Under the pieces are notes generated by a model, which saw nothing but the letters and a program-made list of their open reading frames with translations, was not told where the DNA came from and ran no database searches. From Thermomucor indicae-seudaticae (Eukaryota; Mucoromycota; Mucoromycetes; Mucorales; Lichtheimiaceae), in NCBI GenBank assembly GCA_000787465.1, contig JSYX01000078.1, positions 1 through 32,087 of the forward strand: a DNA stretch of 32,087 bases, in the 5' to 3' direction. Within the stretch, counting starts at the first letter, position 1; every line of letters begins with the position of its first letter. A program made the position numbers and the translations under genes. Below are positions 1 through 11,417 of the stretch, piece by piece.

Positions 1-164
1 AGGTTATGGACATTACGGTATTGCCCGCCGTGGACACAGGTAATGGTGACGCCTCGCTCACTGGTATTTGAAAAGCGAACTGCATAATGGCCTTCCTCAG
101 CAATACACTGAGCTTCTCTAAAGAGATTATTCATTTCGAAACCTCGATTGATTAGTCGCTCCAT
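1..164 (-). CDS. FAR1/MULE-type protein, N-terminal fragment (cut by window edge)
   Basis: Reading leftward from an ATG at 164, an open frame runs to the window edge. It contains GFEMNNLFREAQCIAEEGHY followed by AVRFSNTSERGVTITCVHGG and QYRN. The pattern of a conserved Gly-Phe, a basic/aromatic strand, then a Cys-x-x-Gly-Gly-x-Tyr-Arg-Asn end matches the start of FAR1-type DNA-binding domains, which head many Mutator-like (MULE) transposases and transposon-derived regulators. The frame also stays open upstream of this ATG, so the true start or an upstream exon is uncertain. Only about 55 residues are visible, so I cannot say whether the element is intact. It lies next to a broken IS630-type element, so this edge looks like a transposon graveyard. 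Confidence 0.5.
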   Translation of the reverse strand, partial: MERLINRGFEMNNLFREAQCIAEEGHYAVRFSNTSERGVTITCVHGGQYRNVHN

Positions 165-210
165 GACAATATTGCAATCTACGGTTTCTTCATTCAAGCG
201 TTGAATCTTT

Positions 211-275
211 CGTGCACGACACTTCGTGACTGCTATGAAAAATGTCGTGCACGTTAGGGAAAAGTGCCGTGCACG
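211..275. repeat. Three spaced CGTGCACG palindromes
   Basis: The perfect 8-bp palindrome CGTGCACG occurs at 211-218, 246-253 and 268-275, within 65 bp upstream of the FAR1-type reading frame. Centre spacings are 35 and 22 bp. Such spacing is typical of a repeated protein-binding site or of subterminal repeats of a transposon. Which one applies cannot be decided from this copy alone. Confidence 0.5.
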
Positions 276-315
276 TATAATTCGCGAGTCCATTTCCGTG
301 CCTCCGCGGGCCAGA

Positions 316-1200
316 CTATCGAGCACGTCCCATCGGTAGTACGAGAGGAGCTGTAGTATAGTCGACTGCAGTTACGGTTCCTGTACTCGTATATTCAGCA
401 TGACCTCCTCGCTTTCTCTTCTTGGCTGGCGGCTGTGGAAGTCTCAGGCTGCACTTAATCAGACCTGAGGCAGAGATTGCGCCCAAGATGGTGGTCGTCC
501 GCGCTCGTGTTGTGGCCATGTCGGTCTTCTCCCACTTGCGCACCCAGTCAAAGCGCTCTTGGATCTTGACCTCACTGTTCCTGCTCACAGGCTGAAACCG
601 GGCCTTCTTGAGTGACAGGTTGCATTCCATCCTCACGAAGTTGTAGACAGTACTCTTAGAGACCTTGAGACCCTGGAATCTCTGAAACAGCCGTTCCATC
701 AATTGTTCCAGAACAGCCGAAGGATTCTCATCAATGTACTCTAAAACGACCTTCTTATGCTCTTCATCGAGGAAACGCGGGCGACCATTCTTTCTACGCT
801 TCTCGAAAATGCTGTCAGGATCTTGCTCATACTGTTTGGCCCATCTTTGCGCCGTACGAACATGGATTCCCAACTGCTTTGCGATAGCTGAGGCACTCAG
901 GCACTTCTCAAACATCAGCTTGAAGAACCTGACTTTGTCCTGATCCGTGTAGAGCGTGTAAGCGCGCTTGACAGACGCTTCTCTCATGCGAACGTCTACG
1001 TCCTTTTTTGCATTTTCAGCCTGCATAGCCTGTGGTCGATGGTCTCTTTCCCGAGGCATATTGCGCAAGTACTGCGTGTAAGAACTTACCGTTTCAAGAA
1101 GATATTGCTCTCCATCAACGATATAGTCCATGGGCTCAGGCCTGCCATGAATGTCGACGACATTCCCTTGTCCATCTTCATAGAAGAACTGAATACTCAT
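316..1200 (-). pseudogene. IS630/Tc1-type transposase, internally deleted and 3'-truncated
   Basis: A 294-residue frame starts at MSIQFFYEDG (ATG at 1200) and ends at a TAG at 318-316. Residues about 90-200 carry a helix-turn-helix of the IS630 kind (SASAIAKQLGIHVRTAQRWA) followed by the second winged-helix-like part (KRRKNGRPRFLDEEHKKVV and SKSTVYNFV). After EKTDM the frame jumps straight to ATTRARTTTILGAIS. From knowledge of this family, roughly 35 residues normally lie between them and include the first catalytic Asp, so an in-frame deletion is inferred. After GTVT the family sequence stops and an unrelated tail ends the frame, so the second Asp and the Glu are also missing. It cannot be an active DDE transposase; the DNA-binding half is intact. 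A longer upstream frame to 1383 exists, but MSIQ is the family-like start. Confidence 0.75.
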
Positions 1201-1424
1201 CGCGAAATGTGTGTGATATTGTACTTTGAATGTGTGATGCGGTAGAAAGGAGGAAAGTGGGTTGAAAACGCTTACGTACTTTATATACTCCTCAGTGTGC
1301 CAAGTTTTGTGTAGTTTCTGGAGAGTGTATAATAGAGCGGAGTGCAGTAAGAACCAAAGTCTGCTGATTGTGCAACCATGCACTATGCAGCTAACAACCC
1401 TCTCTTTTACCCTGGAACAACGTC

Positions 1425-4400
1425 ATGTCCATTTCACTCAGATCTGACAATGTCGGCTTAAAACAGGTGTATGATGCCATACGAACGCCCAATCGTTCAT
1501 CTTCCATCAAGTTGCTGCAATCGATCCGTGAAGAGACAAGCCTTCATGTTATTGACAGTCTCCTACGATCAGCACTTGGCTATTTGGGCGATCGATCCAG
1601 CCAAAAAGAAGAATGGCCCGTTCATCGACTTTTCAATTGTCTAGATACCATTATAGCCGGCAGCACCAGACCACTTGAATTGTTGAATTTACCATCATTG
1701 CAGGCCTGTCTGAGATCAGCACTCGATCAGTTAGCGGAACACCCGACTGAGACCACCCCCACCGAGCAGTCGTTGGACAAAATAAAAATAGTCGCGTCCG
1801 CAGCTCACTTTGCCGGCACCTTGCTTAGACTTTGGGATCACGTTGATAAAAGCAACGACAACAAAGAAGAAGAAGACAATTGTAGTATATCGACGCGTTT
1901 GCGCATCATATTCGGAGCTCATCAAGGCATACAGCGGTTACTGGATTGGTTTGGTCATTGTCCGAATATCAAGGTGAAGCATCACTGTCTTCGTGCCCTG
2001 ACTGGCAAAGCACGATATTTTGTCAGGGATCTCATCCACCAGGATGCTTACTGGATACTGGCGGGCGTCCTAAGTAACCTGTCGGATTATTTGGACGAGG
2101 ATCCCAAACACATCAAATTCTTTTCTCAGGTCGCTCGACTCTTGGAGAACATATTACAGTATGCAGCCTCCAAATCTGTCCAAGATAACAGCGAGGGTGT
2201 CGAGGATAAAGCAATCATGTTCGCCGGCTCCGTCAATTTTACAGCATTGATACGCGCCTGGGAAGCAGTATGTGAAAGTTACTCAAGAAGTTCAGACAGT
2301 CTCGACAAGCTCGTCCTGTCCATGACAAACATTATAAGCATAGGTGCCGCTTTATCTGAGAGAGTTGTGGAGACACTTGTTGAGCCTTCCTGTGCTCGCC
2401 TTTGGCAGAACGCATTGATACGAAGCTCAACCGCTTTCAAGGAAAAGGCACTTGTCTGGATGCGTCAAGGAGGAGGAGGAAGCATTAGCGGAACAGGTAA
2501 AAAATGTGAACACTCATAGATTAGAAGCATGGACTAACTGTATCACACAAGTAAACTGGCTGTCTTCGCTGCTACAGGTGGCCCTTCGAATAGCGATTCA
2601 TGGCGATATCAACAAGCAGAACTGCGCAAACGGATTATTACAATGCATCGCCTATCTTTTGTCGCTCTTTAACCATGTCGACCAGCCGCCGATCAACTGT
2701 ACTGGATCATCAAGGATTCTTCTTGGCGTGGATCGATGCTCTGCACCAGGATACCTGGAACGGGATGAAGAGGAAATCATTGCCAAGCTATTGCGCGAGC
2801 ATGAGAACTTGTACGTCGTCACGCTCGAATGTTTAATCCATCACGTTCAGCTCGCGCACAATTCGGTCACGATTACTGTGTCCAGCCGTATTGCCTGCTG
2901 CCTCACCACGATCATTTCTGCGCTAGTATCACAACAGAGCCTACTCGAATCATCATCAGGGTTACAAACTAGGATACGCAAGTTGTGTGTTTTCTTTATG
3001 CACTATGACCAAGCAATCAACGTGTTCTCGAGAGCACCGAGTGGACTGAATGGAATCATCTGGACGCCCACAGTAGAGGATGCCAAGCTTGGGTTGACAA
3101 ATGCGTCGCAGGCACCGACACCGGCAGAGCGCGAGAGGATGATCTACAAATCCAAGCGAGCATTTGTTGCGCTTCAGATTATATCGATGCATCCTCGGGC
3201 CTGCGAACGACTGATCAGTGTGGATATATTGAATATTGTAAACCAAGTGCCGATACCTAGCAGCCGCGTGCTCGAGCAGGTTCCAGAGCTGGTCTCTGTC
3301 TACGCTCTGTTTGCGCACTTTCTCGCGGCCATGTCAAACGCATTTGAGCTGGCAAGGAAAGAACTGGCGGATAGCCCTCCTACTGGTCCGATCATCATGA
3401 AACTGTTGTGGGAAGGGGTGAAGCATACGGAGCAGCCTTCTTCTTTCAACAGTGATGATGACATGTTAGACCCAGTCGTAGTAGACGGCAACCCCTGGAA
3501 ACATCTGGTTTACAGCTCACTCGCGGCTTTCAATGCCTTTGGAAACGATCCTCTCACAATGGAAAGGTGGCTATCCTGGCCGCCGTACGAAAATATGGAC
3601 GCCGATCTCTTGAGATCTGAATATGACGGGATGCTGCTCCCAGATAAATCTGGACTGACGATTCTCCCTCTGATTATACGTATCCTGTTACCTTCAAGTG
3701 CACCCAATACGATGCTCTCGGAAGAGGCGATTGCCGCTCAACTGCAAGGACGCGACATACGTGTCCTGAGTAGTTCAGCAGCAGCATTCGAAAACCTATG
3801 CAAAGCACCTTCTTGTGTGCTGCAGCTTCTAAGCGACTTCTCGGTATTACACGACGTATGCCTTGCGATCGTGATTTTGTCTCGAAGACCATCACAAGAG
3901 ACCAACACGGGCTGCAGCACTCTTATTCGCCAGGAGGAAATTGGATATCTACGCAGAAGCGCTTGTAGCGAGTCATTATGTCGCGGCCTGCTGTCTTTAC
4001 TAGAGTGCAAAGAGACGATGCGGATGGTTGTTGCGAGCGACATGCTTACAGCCATTTTCAATCCTCTACTAGATCATGGCGATGATAGTCAAAGATCGGA
4101 AGTGGCATGGAAGATTCGCAACCATCTTTATCATAAACGTCTTGACGACTATGTTCGGCTCTTTGAGTTCACCAAGAACAACGAGAATGTGATCCGTCTT
4201 CACGAAATGTCAGCCGTGGCCGTCGCGTATGCATGTCCCGACCGCGCTCGCTGGGCCAGCACGTTAGGCGTTCGATTGGTGCCGGACATTCCTTTTACCA
4301 AGAGCGTGTTTGGGGTGCTGTGTCACATGCTTTTGTATGATCTCGAGGAAGCGGAAGACGGCGGAAAGGGCAACGACTCAATTTCACGAGCAGCGATAAC

Positions 4401-5208
4401 TGACATCTCGGTTCGACGGCGTTATGCTGCCGCGCAGGCGATTGAATGCCTTGTGCACGAACAGGCGAGCCACTGGAGGTTGCGGTGGGATCAACTTTAT
4501 ATCCGACTTGTCCAAGCGTTGGAAGCCAAGCGGCGCCACATGTTGCCGAGCGTCAAAGATTCGCAGCAAGAGGAGGAGCAGGTGATGGTGTCGTTGGTTG
4601 CCGAAAAGACGGTTGAGCCAGTGCATATTCAGCGCTCGCTGCTGACGACGTTTTCTCCTTACTTTGCCGTGATGTTTAGCGGCCAATACGCCGAGCCGAC
4701 GTCGGGCTTGGTCCGTTTACGAGACGTATCGTACCACGAACTCCAACTGTTTAAACATGTACTGACCAAGCTGATTCTCGAGGATGATGGCCAAGAAAAG
4801 CTCGATGCGCTCTTGCCTCCTCTAACACCCTGGCACGATATCATCAGCCTGCTTTTGGTCTCGGACCGGTTTCAATGCGATATCACGCGCAATTGCTGCG
4901 AGGCCTGGATATTGGCCCGACTGAGAGAGGCGTCGGGCGATCCGACCGACTTGGGCGGTGCGATTCAGCTCTACCGCAGGTGCAGAGACAGAGCTGCGCC
5001 CTGCGGAGGTGTTGCCACCAACGTATGGCCGTTCCAGGTAGTACTCAATGCTTGCTTAAAGGCGATTGTAAGTCATCTCTCAGTAGCTTGTCGGACCGTG
5101 GAATATCAAGAGATGGTCAATGCAAGTGACCCTGAAGAACTGGACGCGTTTTGTTATGGCATCAGTGTACTCATGCAAAATATGGATCTGCTGCCACCCA
5201 TCGTGTAG
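1425..5208 (+). CDS. Armadillo-repeat/BTB protein, ARMC5-like architecture, with one frame break
   Basis: Two overlapping frames form one gene. The first runs from ATG 1425 (MSISLRSDNVGLKQVYDAIR) to a TAG at 2517-2519; the second is open from about 2419 to a TAG at 5206-5208. Together they give about 1260 residues. The N-terminal and central parts are Leu/Ala-rich helical sequence of armadillo type. Near the C-terminus, VHIQRSLLTTFSPYFAVMFS then SYHELQLFKHVL has the hallmarks of a BTB/POZ domain, followed by a BACK-like helical end. ARM repeats plus a C-terminal BTB is the layout of animal ARMC5, a Cullin-3 substrate adaptor that controls RNA polymerase II levels; that role is only an inference here. 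The frames must join by a +1 shift at about 2455-2510. The only GT-AG candidate, 2497-2519, is 23 nt and leads straight into a stop. So this is a real frameshift, a sequence error or an unseen splice. Confidence 0.7.
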
Positions 5209-5340
5209 CATAGACAATTTATGGCTCTTTTTTTTTACATGTATATAGCTCACGCAACACACCCAATGTATGTATGTGCATTTTAAGCATTAAAAAGATT
5301 TTTATATGTTTGTATATGCAAATCCTTCTCCCTCAAGCCG

Positions 5341-8300
5341 TTACGTTGATGATCCTTCACGAACATATCGATAAGTCAACAGAATATCACCGCCTGACTT
5401 CATGATATGCTGCTTAATCGCGGCCAAAGTCATGGTGGGTGCAAGGACGGTGTCACAACACAAAAGCTCGATCGGATCGGTTGTCGCGTCTAGTTCTAAT
5501 TTCTCTGCTACGTACTGAACCAGTTTTCGTGCTCTCAAGATCCTGTTGGCTAACAGGCGGTTGTTCGGGCTATTATCACGCGAGAAGAACTTAGCGGGGG
5601 TGGGGACGCAATACGAAAAGTTGTCAACACAACTACTTACCCTCCGGGTAGTTCCGGCAGCGACGAACCAGGATGAGGTTTAAGATTAAATGTGAGTTTA
5701 ACCGTGTCTTTACTAGGTGTCTTGTTCTACGTCATTGTCAATATCAAACTCGCCTTTTCTCTTTTGGGCTCAAGATTTTTGACTCACATGATAAAGATAT
5801 GTTAAAAGCCATTGTGGAGCTACTTTTTCAATCGTTGCAACGTCCATTCCCACCGTTGCCAGAGTGCCACGGTAGACGTCCATGCCTGTGGACGCTTCTG
5901 CGCTTTCCTCGGTAATCATGATCGTGGTTGAAGAGGGTATAGACAATGGCGGAAATTCGGATAGGTCTGGTGGAGTTAATACTTCGGCGTCTTTGTCTGA
6001 GGATCTACTGGCCGTAGTCGAATCTCGCCGACTGTTATCCTGAAATTGTTGCTGTAAGTAATTTTGCTACTCTCTCTATCTCTGTGCTTTTTGCCCGGTA
6101 TACCCCTACCTTATCATCTCCCTCATATGATTCATGAGATGACGCTTCATCCGGCGACGGTGATTTTGATAGTTTTGCTTTCACAGAAAGGTTTTTAAGT
6201 CTGTTGATAAAGTTGGTGCTTCCAGTAGGTGACACGGGTGAAGCAGGTAACGCGGCAGGTGGTGGGATCTGTACAGGAGAAGAAGCTTGGTCGGCGGTAG
6301 GATGTGTTCCTGAAAAGTAGTCATGTTGTTGGCTGCTAGTAGATGGCGGTGCGGTGAAAGGCCCATTGAAAACAGTTGTGCCGCTAGGTGAAGCTGGAGA
6401 TTCTCGGAATCCTTTTATATTTGTAGATATCGCGGTCAGCGGCGGCTTCTGGATCTGGCGTTCTTTTGCCACAGGGCGCTCCCGTTTGTTACTGGGAGAC
6501 GACTGAACTTGGTCCTTGCTCCGGCGTTCTTCGACGCTCGGTGATGATGAAGACTTCTGTTTTTCTTGTTGTTGCCGCATCTTGGCAGCAATAAATTCGC
6601 TAAATAGGTGAGCCAGCACCCATTTCCCCAGATTAACTAAGTTGAAACTGTGCATGTAAGTTTCGTCAAATAGCAATAAGAGGGCTGATGATAGTATTAC
6701 CCCTCTGATCTTCTTTGATCTCGTAGCCCTCTGGTACGCCGATCTCGTCCGCATACATTTCGCAGTCAAAACAGGTAAAACCGTCGAGTTGCACTGTAAT
6801 GGCCTGTTCACTTTGCTTAGGTGCAATCATCCCTTTTACCCGCGGCGAACAGTTATTACCCCTATTTTTGTGTCCACAGTGCACCATGGAGGGAAGCTGT
6901 CCATGCTGTTCACCTCTTGAGCGACTTCGTCCAGTTTCCGTTTTCCAAAAATTTTAATTTGAACACACTAGAAAAGAAATCATTCACCATAAATACCGCA
7001 ACTCTTTTTATCTGAAATGTGTATCTTACATTGACCAAATCCCACAGTGCCACTACGCCTTCTGTATTCTGAGTCAATACATGACGTCTATTTTGAAGCA
7101 CCATATGCGTTGAAACTCCAGGTTTGCCTATTAACATGTTGGCTTTAGTCCATATAATTCATCCAACCACCATGGATATCGCACCTTCTATGACACTATC
7201 GGGAGAGTCCCTTATAGGCAATAATGATTCGTCAGAATCCATATCGTCGTCTTGGTAGCTGATGGGTATAGACATGACCGAACCAGCATATAGGGTTAAA
7301 TTATCCGCGGTGTCAATGATCTGTGAGTGATATCTCGGCATAGGTGGCGGTAACTGCATGACAGCAGATGTCGGTATCTCTGGGTTGTATTCCGAACGGG
7401 TAAGAACCTGTCTTGACGCTCGTGAAGGAATTGAAAGCTGGATAAAAGTGAATTTGTTGATACCGTATAAGCTTTTTTTGATGGAAAGAAAAAGGCTTAC
7501 CCAGCGGTTTATGTTTGAACTGGATGTAGCAGTCCAGACGTAAGTGTCGTTGTATGCGACAAGCTTCTCGCGGAAACTCTTTAGCACGGTATGCTGACAA
7601 AGTCTACAGACCACTCACCTTGACTACCCCGGACTGTTCCTTGAACAATGCTATACATTCACTGTTTTCACTATCACCGTGGCCAGATACCTCTGTTCTC
7701 GTCACTAGACCATCCCGTGATCCAGCATAGAACGTACGTAAATCCGGATCCTCAGAGTACAGTGCCCACACAGAATCCGGATGTGTTTCATAAGTAGTAA
7801 TACATCTTTGTGCCTTTAGAGACCACAGTTTGATGGTAGAATCGGATGATCCAGAAAGAACCTAAGAGTTATCAATATGAGTTTCGAGTACGGTTAGAGA
7901 GATCGTCTTTTCCATTACATGGGTCCCATCGTGGCTTAACAAAAGAGCCCTGATATTGTCAGTGTGTCCAGTCAATCGCCCAATGTGTTTTCCTGTACGA
8001 GGATCCCATAATCTTACAATCTTTTTTAAGCCGCTTAAAAGTACTGCATTTCGCGCAATGTACACCTGCAATTTTATACCTTTTCCGGAGAGCCAGTGGC
8101 AAGGAGGGTACCAGATGGATTCACTGCCATAGCATATACTGAAGCCTTGGATGCAGCATGGTGCCGATCACCTAGCATGATAACAACTTGCATAAACCGG
8201 TTGAACATATTGGCGATTGTATAAAAACGTACTGGACGTGGAATCCAAGCTTTCATCCGACGCGTTAGCGCTTGCATTCATCGTTAAAACAGCCTGACAC

Positions 8301-9072
8301 CGTTCAACGTCCCAAATATTGATCTTTTTATCGAAACCACCACTTGCCACCCATCCAGCTTTTGAAGCAGACGCCAAACATTTGACATAATCGGTGTGCC
8401 AGCCGATCGTATGCGCATCGGTCCCGTGAACGGCCCATAATTTGACGGTCCTGTCCGAGGATGCAGATACAACTATTGCCCGAAAGTTCGTCAGAAGATC
8501 TCAACCTTAAACCAATTGGACAGCGCGTACCAAAGTTTCCGTTTCTGCACAGAGCTATATCGTTCACCCAGTCGGTATGCATTTGCGAAAAGACTCTACA
8601 ACTCGCTTTTTTTGGAGGCTTTCGGTTGCTGTCCATGTGAGTCGATCGCGCTAATCGTCCGCCCCGAAAAATTTATTATTACCAAATGTTCTCTATCCAG
8701 CACCCATTGGCCATCACTAGTAATCGAAGGGTTGTCGTTTTCCTCGAGATCGTCTGTTTTAGTGCGCTTGAATGGTAAATGGAGATCCCAGCCGGCAACA
8801 ACGCCATCCCTGCCAGCAGAGTATAGTATGCCGCCAACGCCAGTACTCTCGCAAGTGTCATGTACGGTGGAATCCAAAGCTAAGGAATTGACTCCAAGTC
8901 TATGGGCTCTGCCGCCATCAGTCGCTTCGACGACGTAAGACACTTTGCGCCGCGCTGGTGCTTTCATTGTTGGACTGGAAAACTCAGGATGCGGGGGTGA
9001 GACATGCGTTCGGACGTTGTGCGGAAATCGGCGTGACGACATTTCATACCGGCGGCAACGCTGCATGAACAT
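5341..9072 (-). CDS. WDR48: WDR48/UAF1 homologue, WD40 activator of USP1/USP12/USP46-type deubiquitinases
   Basis: I reconstruct 15 exons: 9072-8683, 8618-8531, 8472-8233, 8171-8080, 8020-7919, 7861-7619, 7578-7501, 7437-7185, 7127-7030, 6967-6860, 6803-6701, 6636-6110, 6039-5788, 5720-5641 and 5569-5341. Together they are 2883 nt (960 aa), with GT-AG introns of 40-71 nt and every phase closing. Landmarks are [10 protein letters not shown] at the start; WD repeats such as [45 protein letters not shown] and [13 protein letters not shown]; a second propeller part ([27 protein letters not shown]); [12 protein letters not shown]; a Ser/Pro-rich linker; and a C-terminal DUF3337/SUMO-like domain ending in [20 protein letters not shown] and [12 protein letters not shown]. 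The family binds and activates USP1-type deubiquitinases in DNA-damage control; S. pombe Bun107 is a relative. Start codons at 9066, 9042 or 8967 are possible; the last lies closest to the conserved region. It converges on the ARM/BTB gene, with 132 bp between stops. Confidence 0.92.
6040..6060 (-). other. Two in-frame 3' splice sites in WDR48, 12 nt apart
   Basis: The intron whose donor is at 6109 can end at the TTACAG finishing at 6052 or at the TTTCAG finishing at 6040. Both leave the downstream frame intact, and the choice adds or removes Gln-Gln-Phe-Gln. The upstream site gives a 58-nt intron, the usual length here; the downstream site gives 70 nt. Confidence 0.55.
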
Positions 9073-9260
9073 GGTGTTACTGCAGATCCGCGTCTAACAT
9101 TCATCACAAGATAGAATGTTCGTTGTGATCTTATCGATGCTCGATATAATGGTATCTAAGCTGAAAGTGATCGCTGATCATTTTAACGAATTTCCCTGTC
9201 TACCAAAACGGTAGGAGCCAGAGTTGGTCATCATATCGAACATCACTATATCGAACAGGC

Positions 9261-9297
9261 ACTGTACAATATCGTCTGCGCTGAAGCTCATTCTGAA
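9261..9297. repeat. Conserved 3'-flank block of GLE1-like copy 1
   Basis: The block contains a core around CGCTGAAGCTCATTCTGAAA preceded by a CTGTACAAT-like stretch. Near-identical blocks lie at 14241-14278 and 17328-17366, each just past the 3' end of a GLE1-like copy. This shows that the duplicated segment extends beyond the coding part. Confidence 0.7.
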
Positions 9298-10896
9298 ATT
9301 GGATCCACTCATGTCGATTGCCAAAAGAATAAGAGGCGACAGAAGGACAGCTTTACTGCATATTAAAGAGAGATAGAGGAATGCAAATATAGCAACTTGC
9401 ACACATAGACTTGAATAAAATATATACATACACCAATGATAAACAATTTAGCTTTGCCCGACCTTGCCTTTTTGCGAACTGCACGGTGCTGAAATAATGC
9501 TCAAGACGCCGTCGCAGTTCTCGAATATAAACCGAGCCTTCAATATGCTCGCAGTTTGGTACTCGCGGCAGAAAGTCGGTAAAAACCTGATGAAGTAGTA
9601 TACGCATCTATGGTGGACAAGCCTCAAGCATGATTCCGCCAGCGACATTCAGAAATGCATAAAGGAGGGCAGGCGTAATTCGACGCAGTATTAGTACTTT
9701 GCAGGTTCTCAACAGCCAAGACCATCCTTGCTCGCCCCCGACGGGTCCATGGCCTGATTGTATCATCACTGCAAACACCATCGCGTAGGCCATTTGATGC
9801 ACCTGGTCATATTCATCTTCATCATCTTCAGTAAAATGGCTCTGCGCGATATGTAGATCAGCGGGGACATAATGTAGGAACTGTCAGCGCTAATTTGCCG
9901 GATCGACGTCATGGTAATTGGGTATCATGTCAGGGCAACGCTTACACAGTTGAACCATGAACTATTCATAAACAAAAGGTGTGTCTCAGCACAACAACGC
10001 CGCAAGTTTTCCATAACAGCACGCTGCTTCCCAAGCAACGGACGACCACACTTCCGGGCGAGCTTGCAACTATGTACGTGATCGGTATGTCAAACAGAAA
10101 ACGAGAGAGCACTATCGCTACCATAAAGTCTTGAATTACTTTCCGAAGTAAATACTCACTTCCATCCTGCGATGTATATTCCCCGGCTACAAGCGATGTA
10201 TTCTCAATGACGGCATCCTACAGTGGTACCTCGATTTTCACCGCCCCGTATTGATCTCCAAACCACAGGGAACACATGAGGGCGGAGAAAATTCGAGGGA
10301 CCACTATAAAAAGAGACAGGCACACAGACAGAGGCAATCATCTATTCAAACCCTTCCTTGGTGTGACTTACGCGTTGCATAACCGCATACTCGTTGTACT
10401 CCAAGCGCTTCAGAATGCTCTTGATTTTAATCCGTTCCCATAAAGGACTATCCGCAGGGGAGTGTTCAACTCGACTTTTTCTTTAATGTCCGCGTCATAA
10501 TTGTCAAGTGTCGTCGTGTCGCTATGGCACCGTCTTCTGTGGGAAAACATCAAGCTTTTAGATATAGAGCGGTATATTTAAATGTTTAGTTAGCACTCTT
10601 CTTTTATTATGGAATTGGTGCACAACAAAACAGTATACCAGGCGTCAGTGAGGCAAGTGAAAAGAGAGATAGTAAGACTGCTTGTGCTCTCAGTATGTGC
10701 ATAAATATTTTCCTGGTCCCATAACAGAGATCTTTCAGTATTAATCAAGGACAAATACAGCATGTCGCTATTCTTGGCGACACCGTTCCCTGTGTGCTCC
10801 GTACTTGGAAAATCCTCTTTGTCCCGGACTTTTACGTAATAGACTCATACAAATAGTTTGCGATGGTGTGATATATGAAAGAAAGAATGAATAATG

Positions 10897-11352
10897 TTAT
10901 AAATATTTCAAAATCATGCTTCCTATGCTGCTTTGGCCAAACAAAACGTATTTTAATTGATTAGAAGAGGAAGTTAAACATGCCACGTGCTGCTCCTTTT
11001 TTTTGTTCTTGGAACCAAGAGGCCGGCCGCGCTTTTTTGACAAAGCTTCCTCGCATATCATCTTCAACCTCTTGCAGCGATGGCAGGGCCGAGGTTCGTC
11101 ACATGCATGATGGGCCTTCCTGCAGCCAGCACAGGCCTTTTTGGTGCTTTGACTGGAGCCAGCGACATGTGAAGATATGTAAACTGGCGACAAGTCAGGG
11201 CCTACAACTTGACGCTGCAGCTCCTCTAAATCGACCGTTTCTTGGACGGCGGGTGAAGATTCGTAGACAGGCGGAAGATCGAGATCCAGAATCTCCCGCA
11301 GTAGTAGCTCTAAGTCACGTGCGTTTTGAAAGTTTTCGTGATAGCGTTGCAT
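10897..11352 (-). CDS. Small Zn2Cys6 transcription factor-like protein with AT-hook-like tail
   Basis: A single-exon frame of 151 residues starts at ATG 11352. At residues about 73-99 lies CAGCRKAHHACDEPRPCHRC followed by KRLKMIC. The Cys spacing C-x2-C-x6-C-x5-C-x2-C-x6-C is exactly the fungal binuclear zinc cluster. It is followed by KKRGRPLGSKNKKK, whose RGRP core resembles an AT-hook and is common after this cluster in gluconeogenesis regulators of the ERT1/AcuK type. The N-terminus is acidic with two DLxPVY repeats (LDLPPVYES and PDLSPVYIS), possibly an activation or docking motif. No fungal-specific middle homology domain is present, so the protein is far shorter than usual. It has its own TATA box and sits inside a GLE1-like pseudogene. 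DNA binding is likely; targets are unknown. Confidence 0.75.
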   Translation of the reverse strand: MQRYHENFQNARDLELLLREILDLDLPPVYESSPAVQETVDLEELQRQVVGPDLSPVYISSHVAGSSQSTKKACAGCRKAHHACDEPRPCHRCKRLKMICEEALSKKRGRPLGSKNKKKEQHVACLTSSSNQLKYVLFGQSSIGSMILKYL

Positions 11353-11408
11353 GCAGGAAGTACAGGTGAAGGATTGAATTCCGTAGCGCTGCTCTCTCTC
11401 TAATCTAC

Positions 11409-11417
11409 ATTTATATA
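11409..11417 (-). promoter_or_regulatory. TATA box of the Zn2Cys6 gene
   Basis: Read on the minus strand the sequence is TATATAAAT, starting about 65 nt upstream of ATG 11352, a normal distance for a fungal TATA promoter. A CT/GA-rich stretch follows between the box and the start codon. Confidence 0.55.

Noticed and set aside
2497..2519. A 23-nt GT-AG intron to join the two ARM/BTB frames
   Set aside because: It is far shorter than the other introns here, and the joined frame hits a TAG two codons after the junction.
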